Shown in pieces: positions 1 to 12,711 of a stretch of 64,000 nucleotides of DNA (within the stretch, counting starts at the first letter, position 1; each line of letters starts with the position of its first letter). The notes under the pieces were generated by a model that was given only the letters and a program-made list of their open reading frames with translations, was not told where the DNA came from and made no database searches. The position numbers and the translations under genes were made by a program. Location of the stretch: NCBI RefSeq assembly GCF_011455495.1, contig NZ_CP015029.1, positions 496,001 to 560,000 of the forward strand, read 5' to 3'. The stretch comes from Frederiksenia canicola (lineage in GTDB: Bacteria > Pseudomonadota > Gammaproteobacteria > Enterobacterales > Pasteurellaceae).

Positions 1-716
1 TGCGTTTGCAGGTCAAAAATCTTTCGGGTAGCGGCGTGCATAATGTCAGCTTTGAATTGCGACGGGGCGAAATTCTAGGTGTGTCAGGCTTAATGGGGGC
101 GGGTCGAACAGAGCTGATGAAAGTGCTGTATGGTGCGTTGCCGAAAACGGCGGGCGAAGTGCTGCTCAATGGTCAGCCGATCAGTAATCGCAACGCCCAA
201 GATGGTTTGAACAATGGCATTGTTTATATTTCAGAAGATCGCAAAGGCGATGGGCTGATTTTGGGTATGTCGGTCAAAGAGAATATGTCGCTGACGGCGT
301 TGCAATTTCTGTCACAATTTGGACGCATCAATCGTGAGTTGGAACGCACTGCAGTGGACGATTTCATTCTGCTGTTTAATATCAAAACCCCAAGCCGAGA
401 CAAACTGATCGGCGAGCTTTCTGGCGGTAACCAGCAAAAAGTGGCGATTGCCAAAGGTTTAATGACCCGTCCAAAAGTGCTGATTTTAGATGAACCAACC
501 CGTGGTGTGGATGTTGGGGCGAAGAAAGAAATCTATCAGCTGATCAACAAATTCAAAGCAGAAGGCTTGAGTATCATTATGGTGTCAAGCGATATGCCTG
601 AAGTATTGGGAATGTCCGACCGCATTTTAGTCATGCGTGAAGGGCAAATCAGCGGTGAATTTTCCCGCCAAGACGCAACCCAAGAGAAGTTGCTTGCCGC
701 GGCGATAGGAAAGTAA
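1..716 (+). CDS. rbsA: Ribose ABC transporter ATP-binding protein RbsA, 3' part
   Basis: Reading frame is open at the window edge, so this is the C-terminal half of a protein that is normally about 500 residues with two ATPase domains. The visible part is the second ATPase domain: a P-loop-like [10 protein letters not shown], the signature LSGGNQQKV and Walker [15 protein letters not shown]. That order is typical of sugar importers of the RbsA/MglA group. It would power ribose uptake at the inner face of the cytoplasmic membrane with RbsC and periplasmic RbsB, both encoded just downstream. The frame continues upstream of the first possible start, so the true start lies outside the window. Confidence 0.93.
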   Translation, partial: RLQVKNLSGSGVHNVSFELRRGEILGVSGLMGAGRTELMKVLYGALPKTAGEVLLNGQPISNRNAQDGLNNGIVYISEDRKGDGLILGMSVKENMSLTALQFLSQFGRINRELERTAVDDFILLFNIKTPSRDKLIGELSGGNQQKVAIAKGLMTRPKVLILDEPTRGVDVGAKKEIYQLINKFKAEGLSIIMVSSDMPEVLGMSDRILVMREGQISGEFSRQDATQEKLLAAAIGK

Positions 717-824
717 CTAAAGAAAATCCCTGTCTTTTTTCTTTCGCTTGTTGCTAACTTTAGAGGGAACTTTTCAACCTTACCCGCAAAAGTGTATGCA
801 ACCGTTTCGGTGAAAATTTGGGGA

Positions 825-857
825 ACAAGCGGTCAGATTTTCGGAATTTTTTGCAAA
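825..857 (+). repeat. DNA uptake signal sequence (Actinobacillus type)
   Basis: ACAAGCGGT at 825-833 is followed by TCAGATTTTCGG and a TTTTTTGCAAAT stretch. This is the full form of the uptake signal recognised by Actinobacillus/Mannheimia-type Pasteurellaceae during natural transformation. It lies in the rbsA-rbsC gap just ahead of the rbsC ribosome binding site. Confidence 0.85.
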
Positions 858-875
858 TAAAAAAAGGAATGCTCG

Positions 876-1835
876 ATGAGTAAACAATTCAACCTTACTA
901 AATTTTTGATTGAGCAACGCTCGATTATTGCGTTATTGACGCTGATTGCGGTGGTATCGTTTTTGAATCCGAACTTTTTCACCACGGATAATCTTCTCAA
1001 CATTTTGCGACAAACCTCCGTCAATGCGATCATCGCAATTGGGATGACATTCGTGATTTTAATTGCGGGGATCGATCTTTCGGTTGGCTCGGTACTTGCC
1101 TTAACGGGGGCGGTGGCTGCGACACTGGTAGGAATGGATTTACCAATTTACTTGGTAGTGCCGGCGGTGTTGGTGTTTGGTGGTGTGATCGGCTTATTGA
1201 ATGGCTCGTTGGTGGCTTTCGGTAAGGTACAGGCGTTTATGGCGACGTTGATCACGATGTTGCTCCTACGTGGGATCACGATGATTTATATGGGCGGCCG
1301 CCCAATTAGTACAGGCTTCTCGGATAGTGCTGATGCCTTTGCTGAAATCGGAACGGGCGTGTGGTTCGGTGTGCCAGTGCCAGTATGGTTAATGTTTATT
1401 CTGTTCGCTCTCGGCTGGTTCTTACTTACCCAAACTCGAATCGGACGTTATATCTACGCTTTGGGGGGTAACGAATCCGCCACGGCACTTTCAGGCATCA
1501 ACGTCCATAAGGTGAAGCTATTTGTGTTTGCGGTGAGCGGTGTGTTGGCAGCGTTGGCTGGGTTGATTGTCACCTCCCGTCTTGGCTCCGCACAACCAAC
1601 GGCTGGAACAGGCTATGAATTAGATGCGATTGCAGCAGTCGTGGTGGGTGGCACATCGCTAATGGGCGGTAAAGGCAGAATTATCGGTACGTTGATCGGG
1701 GCATTGATCATCGGCTTTTTAAGCAACGCCCTCAACTTGCTCGATATCGACTCTTACTATCAACTGGTCGCCAAAGCTTTAGTTATCCTCGCTGCCGTGA
1801 TTTTAGATAACTTTATCGGACAGAAAAAGGCATAA
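876..1835 (+). CDS. rbsC: Ribose ABC transporter permease RbsC
   Basis: 319 residues, close to the roughly 320 usual for RbsC. It has many hydrophobic segments (for example residues 15-35, 50-70, 165-185 and 215-235) and the conserved permease sequence GIDLSVGSVLAL near residue 65. Members of this family form the membrane channel of the ribose importer. The ATG at 876 follows an AAAAAGGAA ribosome binding site. The 160-bp gap after rbsA holds an uptake signal but no obvious terminator, so one rbsA-C-B-K transcript is likely. Confidence 0.94.
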   Translation: MSKQFNLTKFLIEQRSIIALLTLIAVVSFLNPNFFTTDNLLNILRQTSVNAIIAIGMTFVILIAGIDLSVGSVLALTGAVAATLVGMDLPIYLVVPAVLVFGGVIGLLNGSLVAFGKVQAFMATLITMLLLRGITMIYMGGRPISTGFSDSADAFAEIGTGVWFGVPVPVWLMFILFALGWFLLTQTRIGRYIYALGGNESATALSGINVHKVKLFVFAVSGVLAALAGLIVTSRLGSAQPTAGTGYELDAIAAVVVGGTSLMGGKGRIIGTLIGALIIGFLSNALNLLDIDSYYQLVAKALVILAAVILDNFIGQKKA

Positions 1836-1887
1836 CCAGCGAAATGTAGGCGGAGGGTAGGGCTTGCCCTCCCCAAATTGCAAAAAT

Positions 1888-1992
1888 ATTGAAAAATCTA
1901 ACCGCTTGTTGCGGTTATGGGTGGGGCAAAACTCACCGACTAAGTAGGATGGGCTTCCACCCATCATATAACTTAAATCCTAGTGATGGGCT
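1888..1992. other. rbsC-rbsB intergenic palindromes
   Basis: The 196-bp gap holds AACCGC-TTGTT-GCGGTT (about 1900-1917, with an uptake-signal core inside the hairpin), then GATGGG-CTTCCA-CCCATC (about 1948-1966) and a second partial copy of the GATGGGCT motif. Neither is followed by a T-run. They look like mRNA-stabilising or repetitive intergenic palindromes rather than terminators. Confidence 0.5.
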
Positions 1993-2031
1993 AAAGCCTA
2001 TTCTACCTTTTAACCAAAACAGGAGATCCCT

Positions 2032-2904
2032 ATGAAAAAATTAACTTCACTTGCAATGGCTTTAGGTTTGGCATTCAGTGCAAATGCAATGGCGAAAGAC
2101 ACGATCGCTCTCGCTATTTCAACGTTAGACAATCCTTTCTTCGTGACCTTAAAAGAAGGGGCGGAGAAAAAAGCCAAAGATTTAGGCTATGAATTAGTAG
2201 TATTGGATTCGCAAAACGACCCTGCAAAAGAGCTTGCTAATGTCGAAGATGTGACCGTGCGTGGTGCGAAAGTGTTACTCATCAACCCTACGGATTCTGA
2301 AGCGGTTGGCAATGCTGTAGCAATGGCGAACAAGAAAAATATCCCTGTCATTACCTTAGACCGTGGAGCAAACAAAGGCACCGTTGTCAGCCACATCGCT
2401 TCTGACAACGTTGCGGGCGGCAAAATGGCAGGGGATTTCATCGCAGAGAAAGTGGGCAAAAACGCCAAAGTGATCCAGCTTGAAGGCATCGCAGGCACGT
2501 CTGCTGCACGTGAACGTGGGGAAGGTTTCAAACAAGCGGTAGCTGCGAACCAGTTTGACTTATTGGCAAGCCAACCGGCTGACTTCGACCGAACCAAAGG
2601 CTTAAACGTAATGGAAAACTTACTCGCCAGCCACGGTGCTGCGAAGGCAGTATTCGCTCAAAACGATGAAATGGCATTAGGTGCCTTGCGTGCGATTAAA
2701 GCGGCAGGCAAAGACATCATTGTAGTTGGCTTTGATGGCACAGACGACGCGGTGAAAGCGGTTCAAGGTGGCAAATTAGCTGCAACTATCGCTCAACAGC
2801 CTGAAAAAATCGGCGAACTTGGCGTGGAAACGGCGGATAAAGTGCTAAAAGGCGAAAAAGTTGAAGCACAAGTCCCAGTGCCGTTGAAAGTGATTTCAAA
2901 ATAA
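2032..2904 (+). CDS. rbsB: Periplasmic ribose-binding protein RbsB
   Basis: 290 residues with a type-I signal peptide ([21 protein letters not shown], cleavage after AMA near residue 21). A periplasmic-binding-protein fold of the sugar type follows: [14 protein letters not shown] at the start of the mature chain and [14 protein letters not shown] near residue 232. It captures ribose in the periplasm and delivers it to RbsC/RbsA. A good ribosome binding site, CAGGAG, precedes the ATG. It is the third gene of the rbs operon, and a hairpin after it may raise its expression relative to rbsK. Confidence 0.95.
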   Translation: MKKLTSLAMALGLAFSANAMAKDTIALAISTLDNPFFVTLKEGAEKKAKDLGYELVVLDSQNDPAKELANVEDVTVRGAKVLLINPTDSEAVGNAVAMANKKNIPVITLDRGANKGTVVSHIASDNVAGGKMAGDFIAEKVGKNAKVIQLEGIAGTSAARERGEGFKQAVAANQFDLLASQPADFDRTKGLNVMENLLASHGAAKAVFAQNDEMALGALRAIKAAGKDIIVVGFDGTDDAVKAVQGGKLAATIAQQPEKIGELGVETADKVLKGEKVEAQVPVPLKVISK

Positions 2905-2917
2905 TAAAAAGACGTAT

Positions 2918-2938
2918 CCCCCCTTTTTCAAAGGGGGA
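2918..2938 (+). promoter_or_regulatory. Hairpin between rbsB and rbsK
   Basis: CCCCCTTT-TTC-AAAGGGGG forms a strong GC-rich hairpin 14 bp after the rbsB stop. No T-run follows it, so it is more likely a 3' stabiliser or partial attenuator than a full terminator. This would fit the higher amount of binding protein that such operons need. Confidence 0.5.
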
Positions 2939-2966
2939 GAATCAATTTGGTTTTAGGTGATGTAAA

Positions 2967-3887
2967 ATGAACAGCAAACTTTGTGTATTAGGCAGTATCA
3001 ATGTTGATCACGTTATCCGTGTACCTTATTTTCCCAAAGCAGGTGAAACCCTGACTGGCTATGGCTATCAAATTGCCTACGGCGGCAAAGGGGCGAATCA
3101 AGCTGTGGCGGCGGCTCGTTTAGGTGCAAATGTCCAATTTATTGGCACGATTGGTGATGACCAAATCGGACAAGCGATGAAATCGGCGTTTGCCCAAGAT
3201 GGCATTGATACTTCGCCGATCACCACTATCCCTAACCAAAGTACGGGCTTGGCGATGATTCAAGTCTCGGAAGAGGGTGAGAACAGTATTGTGATTTCCG
3301 CAGGGGCAAATGCTGATCTCACACCATCCTTGGTGGAGCAGCACAAAGCGGTGATTGAGCAGGCGGAGATTTTACTAATGCAGCTTGAAAGTCCATTACA
3401 GGCGGTCGAATTAGCAGCAAAAATTGCAAAAAATGCAGGCACAAGAGTAGTGCTTAACCCTGCGCCTGCTCAGGCGTTGCCTGAAAGTTTGTTGTCGTCG
3501 GTGGATATGATTACGCCAAACGAAACCGAAGCAGAGATTCTCACTGGCGTAAAAGTATATGATGAACAGACCGCTTGCCAAGCGGCCGAACATTTCCATC
3601 AACTCGGTATCGAAACCGTGTTGATTACCCTTGGCTCCAAAGGCGTCTATGTGAGCGAAAAAGGGCAAGGGCAGATCATTCCGGGCTTTCGTGTTAAAGC
3701 AGTTGATACTACCGCCGCGGGAGACACCTTCAACGCTGGCGTCGTAACAGGCTTACTAGAAGGCAGAGCCTTGAGTGACGCCATCCGCTTTGCCCACGCC
3801 GCCGCTGCTCTCTCGGTCACTCGAATGGGAGCCCAAACCGCCATTCCTACTCGAGCAGAAACGGATGATTTTTTGACTTCGTACTAA
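2967..3887 (+). CDS. rbsK: Ribokinase RbsK
   Basis: 306 residues, normal for ribokinase of the PfkB sugar-kinase family. The N-terminal GGKGANQAVAAARLG (near residue 39) and the C-terminal DTTAAGDTFNAG (near residue 248, carrying the catalytic Asp) are both intact. It phosphorylates imported ribose to ribose 5-phosphate in the cytoplasm. An uptake-signal-like stretch lies inside the gene and encodes the residues around EQTACQAAEH. It ends the rbs operon; no rbsR regulator follows, because the rRNA operon region begins directly downstream. Confidence 0.95.
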   Translation: MNSKLCVLGSINVDHVIRVPYFPKAGETLTGYGYQIAYGGKGANQAVAAARLGANVQFIGTIGDDQIGQAMKSAFAQDGIDTSPITTIPNQSTGLAMIQVSEEGENSIVISAGANADLTPSLVEQHKAVIEQAEILLMQLESPLQAVELAAKIAKNAGTRVVLNPAPAQALPESLLSSVDMITPNETEAEILTGVKVYDEQTACQAAEHFHQLGIETVLITLGSKGVYVSEKGQGQIIPGFRVKAVDTTAAGDTFNAGVVTGLLEGRALSDAIRFAHAAAALSVTRMGAQTAIPTRAETDDFLTSY

Positions 3888-3893
3888 AAAGCA

Positions 3894-3958
3894 ACAAGCG
3901 GTTACTTCCTGACAAAGTTTTGCAATTTACAACGTTTTATCGGGAACTGACCGCTTGT
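3894..3958. repeat. Inverted pair of uptake signals after rbsK
   Basis: ACAAGCGGT at 3894-3902 faces ACCGCTTGT at 3950-3958, with TTTTGCAA between them. Such head-to-head pairs often sit just after genes in Pasteurellaceae and can fold as the transcript 3' end; this one lies directly after the rbsK stop. Confidence 0.75.
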
Positions 3959-4099
3959 ATTTCTTCTTACGCAGCCTGCAAAGATGATGACATCTAGGGT
4001 GAGTTCATTGGTGTCGTTTGCCTCCCATGATAAAACTTCAACAAAATGTAGTGGAATACTTACTGCTTGTTGATGAGAATGTGTTCGTTTTGCATTGTT

Positions 4100-4178
4100 T
4101 TTCATCGAAAGCCTATTTTTTTTAATTTTTTTAAATTTTTTACTTGCATTGGTTTCGGATTTCTCTATAATGCGCACC
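4100..4178 (+). promoter_or_regulatory. rRNA operon promoter with AT-rich upstream element
   Basis: A very AT-rich UP-element-like tract (about 4110-4143) precedes -35 TTGCAT (4144-4149). A 16-bp spacer separates it from a perfect -10 TATAAT (4166-4171). The GC-rich discriminator GCGCACC after it is typical of growth-rate and ppGpp-controlled rRNA promoters. Transcription should start near 4178, about 220 bp before 16S. The region between rbsK and this promoter holds no credible gene. Confidence 0.8.
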
Positions 4179-4234
4179 ACACAACGACGCACTGTTGTGA
4201 ACGGATTAGGTTATTACGGTGCGTCGTTGTTTTT

Positions 4235-4247
4235 TGCTCTTTAATAA
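4235..4247 (+). promoter_or_regulatory. rRNA antitermination boxA
   Basis: TGCTCTTTAATAA matches the boxA element of enterobacterial rRNA leaders closely. It is followed by the CAGACAATCTGTGTGGGCAC leader motif, also known from rRNA leaders. It is the expected loading site for Nus antitermination factors. Confidence 0.8.
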
Positions 4248-4400
4248 TGAATCAGACAATCTGTGTGGGCACTTGTTGATGTGATTTTGAAGTGAAATAT
4301 TATTTAATTTTGAAGTCTTAATAAGTGCTTAACTTGAAATTCATAATGAATATTATTGATTTTTTTATAGTCAGTATTTATTGAGCGATTAAACTTTTTG

Positions 4401-5939
<1,539 letters not shown>

Positions 5940-6015
5940 CCGAAGTAGAAATGACACAATAAGCGCTCACACAGATTGTTTGATAGAAAGACAAAAAAAC
6001 TGAAGGTCATCCGTT

Positions 6016-6092
<77 letters not shown>

Positions 6093-6165
6093 CTCAAACA
6101 GGTAACAAGCAAAGCAATAGGCTAAAGCAAGTTAATAATGAGTGAAGAAAACGGAAGTGATGAAT

Positions 6166-6241
6166 GGGGATATAGCTCAGCTGGGAGAGCGCCTGCCTTG
6201 CACGCAGGAGGTCAGCGGTTCGATCCCGCTTATCTCCACCA
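6166..6241 (+). tRNA. alaT: tRNA-Ala (TGC)
   Basis: 76-nt cloverleaf starting GGGGATATAGCTCAG, with anticodon TGC in loop CTTGCAC, T-loop TTCGATC and an encoded CCA. It follows tRNA-Ile in the 16S-23S spacer. Confidence 0.97.
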
Positions 6242-6321
6242 ACTCATCATACCTAAGGTTGCAAGCGGTCAGTTTTTGCGAAAGTTTTGCAAAAGCCTTT
6301 GTGATTTTAGGTATGATGAGT
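6242..6321 (+). repeat. 15-bp inverted repeat around an uptake signal in the rRNA spacer
   Basis: ACTCATCATACCTAA (6242-6256) is perfectly complementary to TTAGGTATGATGAGT (6307-6321). The loop of about 50 nt contains an uptake-signal-like GCAAGCGGTCAG followed by TTTTGCAAAA. In the precursor rRNA this would form a long stem immediately after tRNA-Ala, so it may be a processing site. Confidence 0.7.
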
Positions 6322-6521
6322 GAAACAGAAATGTTTCATTGTCTATAGTTCTTTAAAAAATAGGAAACAAGCTGAAAAACTGAGAGATTTTCGAAAGAAA
6401 GTCTGAGTAGTAAAAATCTTGTGTGAACAAAAGCACACAAGTAGTAGTTTTTGATTATCAGCTTTAAATATTTTGATGATTGTTTAATAACAATATTATC
6501 TAAAAATGTTTGAGGTTGTAT

Positions 6522-9423
<2,902 letters not shown>

Positions 9424-9611
9424 ACAACCTCAAGCGTTTTTGGAAAGAAGAAAGAAGCCAAAAGCGGTTGAGAAGAAAGCTAAACGAAAAGACAAAGCGA
9501 GAGCGAAGTGAAAGAAAATCAAACAGACAGCTTGTTTCAGATTAAAGGCGACGTAAGAAGCCAAGAATAGAGAACGAAAAAATAAAGACGAACAAAGACA
9601 ACAACAGGATT

Positions 9612-9731
9612 TTCCTGATGGCCATAGTGCTGTGGTCCCACCTGATTCCATTCCGAACTCAGAAGTGAAACGCAGTGACGCCGATGGTAGTGTGGGGTTT
9701 CCCCATGTGAGAGTAGGGCACCATCAGGGTT
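9612..9731 (+). rRNA. rrf: 5S ribosomal RNA
   Basis: 120 nt, with the conserved core GGTCCCACCTGATTCC and CCGAACTCAGAAGTGAAACG. The ends CCTGATGG and CCATCAGG pair. It lies 188 bp after 23S; the spacer holds no tRNA. Confidence 0.97.
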
Positions 9732-9739
9732 TTATTGGA

Positions 9740-9785
9740 CCCCTTGCAAGTACTCGGTTGAGTACAGTGCAAGGGGTTTTTGTTT
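9740..9785 (+). terminator. rRNA operon terminator
   Basis: CCCCTTGCA and TGCAAGGGG form the base of a long hairpin, with GTACTC/GAGTAC as an upper stem, followed by TTTTTGTTTT. It ends the rRNA transcript just before the convergent tus genes. Confidence 0.9.
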
Positions 9786-9837
9786 TGGGGAAGGGAGAAA
9801 AGGGAAGGAAAGCAGAGAAACAGTATTTATTGGTTCT

Positions 9838-10104
9838 CTATAAAGCAATGTGTGGATGGTAGCTCACTGTCAGTTCAACGAATTGATGTAATGAGACTGT
9901 GGGAATTTCAATATGTAGATTTCGGGCATGAGCGTCATTTTCCAACACAAATACGTTGGGTACATTTGCAAAAAATTGAGGGGATCTGACCGCTTGTAGT
10001 ACCCCATTTTGCCATAGTACAACGGCATCATTTTCGCTGACGCATGCCAATATTTGCTGGAGTTCATCGGGATCATAATGAGTTTGGGAAAATGTATAGA
10101 GCAT
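9838..10104 (-). CDS. tusB: Sulfurtransferase complex subunit TusB
   Basis: 88 residues with the DsrH/TusB pattern (LYTFSQTHYDPDELQQIL, then VLWQNGVLQAV). TusB assembles with TusC and TusD in the cytoplasm and relays sulfur from TusA to TusE and MnmA for 2-thiolation of the tRNA wobble uridine. It is the last gene of a yheO-tusD-tusC-tusB unit running leftwards. An uptake signal inside the gene (ACCGCTTGT at 9989-9997) encodes part of QAVRSPQFF. Confidence 0.9.
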   Translation of the reverse strand: MLYTFSQTHYDPDELQQILACVSENDAVVLWQNGVLQAVRSPQFFANVPNVFVLENDAHARNLHIEIPTVSLHQFVELTVSYHPHIAL

Positions 10105-10112
10105 AGCTTTCC

Positions 10113-10484
10113 TTAAAAAGTGAGTACCTTTTCTGAGTGTGTTAGTACATCCAAAATTTGTGAGTATGAAACAAATTGGGCGGTACCCAGCAGCCAGTCT
10201 TGTTCTTCAAGACGGCGTTTTTGTACGCTTTCTTGGCAGATGAAACATTCCGTTAATTCATACAGTTCGATCAATTTAAAGGTCGAAATATGGTCTTTCT
10301 GCATAATCAGATCTGGCTGTTGATTTGCTAGCAAATTGAACACGCCGTCATGTAAAAAGCAGATAGCAATTTCGCTTTCGTCAATGAACGCACTTGCCGC
10401 AAGCAGAGCATCTAACCCTTCTCTGCTAGTGGATGTTCCAAATGGTGCTTGGGTGAAGAGAATAGCAAGTTGATATTTTTTCAT
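10113..10484 (-). CDS. tusC: Sulfurtransferase complex subunit TusC
   Basis: 123 residues of the DsrF/TusC type: an N-terminal LAILFTQAPFGTSTSREGLDALLAASAF followed by CFLHDGVFNLL. It is a structural partner of TusB and TusD in the tRNA 2-thiouridine sulfur relay. It ends 8 bp before tusB begins and starts 1 bp after tusD ends, so translation is probably coupled. Confidence 0.92.
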   Translation of the reverse strand: MKKYQLAILFTQAPFGTSTSREGLDALLAASAFIDESEIAICFLHDGVFNLLANQQPDLIMQKDHISTFKLIELYELTECFICQESVQKRRLEEQDWLLGTAQFVSYSQILDVLTHSEKVLTF

Positions 10485-10485
10485 A

Positions 10486-10839
10486 TTAGAAGGTCAGCAG
10501 TCGGTCAGCGGTGAGTGTTGCTTGGGTAAATTCGCCTAAACCTGCAAGTATGAACCCTTTAGCAAGGTTTTGCTCCGTAATGCCTCGGCGTTGGGCGGCT
10601 GAAATACACAAGTGCAGGGGTAGAGAATGTCTTTCAGCCAATTTTTGCCATTTTTCCACTAAATTGACCTCATCACTGGCGGGTTCAACTAAACGGTTAG
10701 CATTACTCACTCCATTTTGGAAAAAGAAAATTTGACTAATTGTGTGACGACTTGCAAGTAGCTCTTCTGCCACTTGATAAGCCAAATATGCCGCTTGTGA
10801 ACCGTACACTTCCCCTTTAATGGCTAACACATAATTCAT
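10486..10839 (-). CDS. tusD: Sulfurtransferase complex subunit TusD
   Basis: 117 residues, DsrE/TusD family (E. coli TusD is about 128). The sulfur-carrying cysteine is present at residue 78 in [14 protein letters not shown], the position expected for TusD. It accepts sulfur from TusA in tRNA 2-thiolation. Its start overlaps the yheO stop by 4 nt (ATGA), showing translational coupling. Confidence 0.94.
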   Translation of the reverse strand: MNYVLAIKGEVYGSQAAYLAYQVAEELLASRHTISQIFFFQNGVSNANRLVEPASDEVNLVEKWQKLAERHSLPLHLCISAAQRRGITEQNLAKGFILAGLGEFTQATLTADRLLTF

Positions 10840-11495
10840 TCGTCATTGTCCTGTTTGATCTGCCGAATATAGAGATAAACGGTGTGGCGAGAAATATCGA
10901 GCCGTTCAGCCACTTGGTTGATTGCATCTTTGATATCGAAAATGCCTTTTTCAAACAATGCAGTGACAATTTGGCGATTTTTATTGTTATTTGCTACGTT
11001 ACGATTGTTTTGGATTTCTTCAACCGTATTTTCAATCGTTTGTGCAACAAGATCCTCCACAGAACTGGCGAAATTTACGCTACTGTCAGCCTCCTGTGGG
11101 GCAATAAAGCTGTTGAGAAATTGTGACATTGGCACATCAAGATTGATGTTGATGCAAATTAGCCCGATAACATGCTGCTTGCCGTTGCGAATGGCGATCG
11201 TGATAGACTTCATCAACACACCACCTTTGGCTTTGGTGAAGTACGGCTTGGAGACGCTATCAGTTTGCATATGATGTAATGACCATAGTGCTCTATCTGT
11301 AATTGGGGAGCCTATTTTGCGGTTGGTATTGTGGCCATTGACGATATAGATGGCAGAGTGTTCAAGAAATTCTAAAGAATGCAATACAATTTCGCAATGC
11401 TCGCCAAGTAAGGCGGCAATGCCGTCCACAACAGGAAAGTAGGACGCTAAAATGGCATGATCTTCGTCAGAAAGAGGGTTGAATTTGTTTGTCAT
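10836..11495 (-). CDS. yheO: YheO-family transcriptional regulator (PAS-like plus HTH)
   Basis: 219 residues. Residues about 5-120 match the YheO PAS-like sensor domain ([22 protein letters not shown], then [16 protein letters not shown]). The C-terminal 50 residues contain a helix-turn-helix ([22 protein letters not shown]). It is predicted to be a DNA-binding regulator of unknown ligand. The order fkpA-yheO-tusDCB is conserved with Haemophilus and E. coli, where slyD may also occur; no slyD is present here. Confidence 0.88.
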   Translation of the reverse strand: MTNKFNPLSDEDHAILASYFPVVDGIAALLGEHCEIVLHSLEFLEHSAIYIVNGHNTNRKIGSPITDRALWSLHHMQTDSVSKPYFTKAKGGVLMKSITIAIRNGKQHVIGLICININLDVPMSQFLNSFIAPQEADSSVNFASSVEDLVAQTIENTVEEIQNNRNVANNNKNRQIVTALFEKGIFDIKDAINQVAERLDISRHTVYLYIRQIKQDNDE

Positions 11496-11513
11496 AATAA
11501 CTTTATTTTGCCT

Positions 11514-11650
11514 GCATTCGTGGGGAAGCCGCGAGGTGAAACGAGTCGAAGGAGATTGGTAAAAAATTCGGCGTAACTCACCGCTTGTTGTCCTTACCCT
11601 TCACCATTTGTTCGGGGACTTCCCCCGCGAATGCGGGGGCAGAGTTTTTT
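11514..11650. repeat. Long imperfect inverted repeat and GC hairpin between yheO and fkpA
   Basis: GCATTCG-T-GGGGAAG (11514-11528) pairs with CTTCCCC-CG-CGAATGC (11619-11634). The right arm overlaps a second, compact hairpin CCCCCGC-GAAT-GCGGGGG (11622-11639), which is followed on the plus strand by CAGAGTTTTTT. The two structures are mutually exclusive. The segment lies downstream of fkpA and upstream of yheO (both minus) and also contains an ACCGCTTGT uptake signal. Function is unknown; it could be the fkpA transcript end or a repetitive intergenic element. Confidence 0.5.
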
Positions 11651-11659
11651 ATGGTGATC

Positions 11660-12376
11660 TTACTTTGCGGCTTTAAAATCCAACAATTCAATTTCAAATA
11701 CTAAGGTAGAACTTGCTGGGATCTTTCCTGCTGGGCGATCGCCGTAGCCGAGTTGTGGTGGAAGTACGATTTCCATTTTACCGCCTTTTTTCAGCATAGG
11801 AATCGCTTCAATCCAGCCTGGGATTAGCTGATTTAATTGGAATTCAATAGGCTCTTTACGATCGTAAGAGCTGTCGAAAACCGTGCCGTCTGTTAGCGTG
11901 CCTTTGTAGTGGACTTTAACGGTATCGGTCGCTTTTGGTGAGTCGCCTTCGCCAGCTTTTTCAATTTTGTAGAGCAAGCCGGATGCGGTTTTTTTCACGC
12001 CTGCTTTTTTCTCATAGTCAGCACGGAATTTATCGCCTGCTTCGGTGGTGACTTTGGTTTTTTCTGCTTGGATCTTCGCTTCTTGATCGCGAAGATACTT
12101 ATCTAAGTTTTCAAGTTGTTTTTTAAGATCTTCTTCGGTTAGTTTCCCTGTTTTTTTAAGGGTATCTTGAACGCCCGCTAAGATGCGGTCTTGATCGTAG
12201 GTGAATAAGTCTTTTTGCGATTGAATGACATCTTCAATGTTTTTCCCCATCAATACGCCAACAGCATAGGATGACTCATCAACGAATTTAGGGTCGGCTT
12301 TATCAGCGGTTGCGGTTTGAGAAACAAAAAGAGCACTTGTGATAATCGCAAGAGCAGAAAGTTTCGCTTTTAACAT
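11660..12376 (-). CDS. fkpA: FKBP-type peptidyl-prolyl isomerase, FkpA/Mip-like
   Basis: 238 residues (E. coli FkpA is about 270). It has a signal peptide ending SQTATA and an N-terminal helical dimerisation region (residues about 25-120: SYAVGVLMGKNIEDV, then a long lysine/glutamate helix). A C-terminal FKBP domain follows (VHYKGTLTDGTVFDSSYDR, IPGWIEAIPMLKKGGK, LGYGDRPAGKIPASSTLVFEIELL). It is a periplasmic foldase. It is divergent from slyX across an 83-bp gap, and its start ATG follows AAGGAAAA. Confidence 0.92.
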   Translation of the reverse strand: MLKAKLSALAIITSALFVSQTATADKADPKFVDESSYAVGVLMGKNIEDVIQSQKDLFTYDQDRILAGVQDTLKKTGKLTEEDLKKQLENLDKYLRDQEAKIQAEKTKVTTEAGDKFRADYEKKAGVKKTASGLLYKIEKAGEGDSPKATDTVKVHYKGTLTDGTVFDSSYDRKEPIEFQLNQLIPGWIEAIPMLKKGGKMEIVLPPQLGYGDRPAGKIPASSTLVFEIELLDFKAAK

Positions 12377-12459
12377 AGATTTTCCTTTTTATAGTCTATA
12401 AAAACAAAGGTGGATAGGGTAAAGTGTATTCTTCTTGAATACAATACTTTTATGTAGAT

Positions 12460-12684
12460 ATGTTGACAAATTTTGACCAACTTCTTGCCCATTTAGCCGA
12501 GTTAGAAACCAAAGTGGCTTTCCAAGAACAAACGATTGACGAACTTAATCAAGCATTGATTGACCAACAGTTTACGTTGGATAAAATGCAACATCAGTTG
12601 CGTCATTTAGCGGAAAAGCTACACGGTGTGCAAGGCAGTAATATTGCCAGTCGAGCAGAAGAAACGCCGCCACCGCATTATTAA
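12460..12684 (+). CDS. slyX: SlyX family protein
   Basis: 74 residues, predicted coiled coil through residues 5-55 (heptad-like [22 protein letters not shown]). It ends in PPPHY, a hallmark of SlyX. Function is unknown in the family. Its place next to fkpA agrees with the E. coli and Haemophilus order. The next gene starts 27 bp downstream and is probably co-transcribed. Confidence 0.9.
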   Translation: MLTNFDQLLAHLAELETKVAFQEQTIDELNQALIDQQFTLDKMQHQLRHLAEKLHGVQGSNIASRAEETPPPHY

Positions 12685-12711
12685 TGAAAATGATAGAGGT
12701 AAGATAACATA

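Noticed and set aside
2187..2597. 136-codon frame opposite rbsB
   Set aside because: Shadow of a strongly supported gene on the other strand.
3902..4279. Open frames between rbsK and the rRNA promoter
   Set aside because: They cross the AT-rich upstream element, the promoter and an uptake-signal pair; composition is not protein-like.
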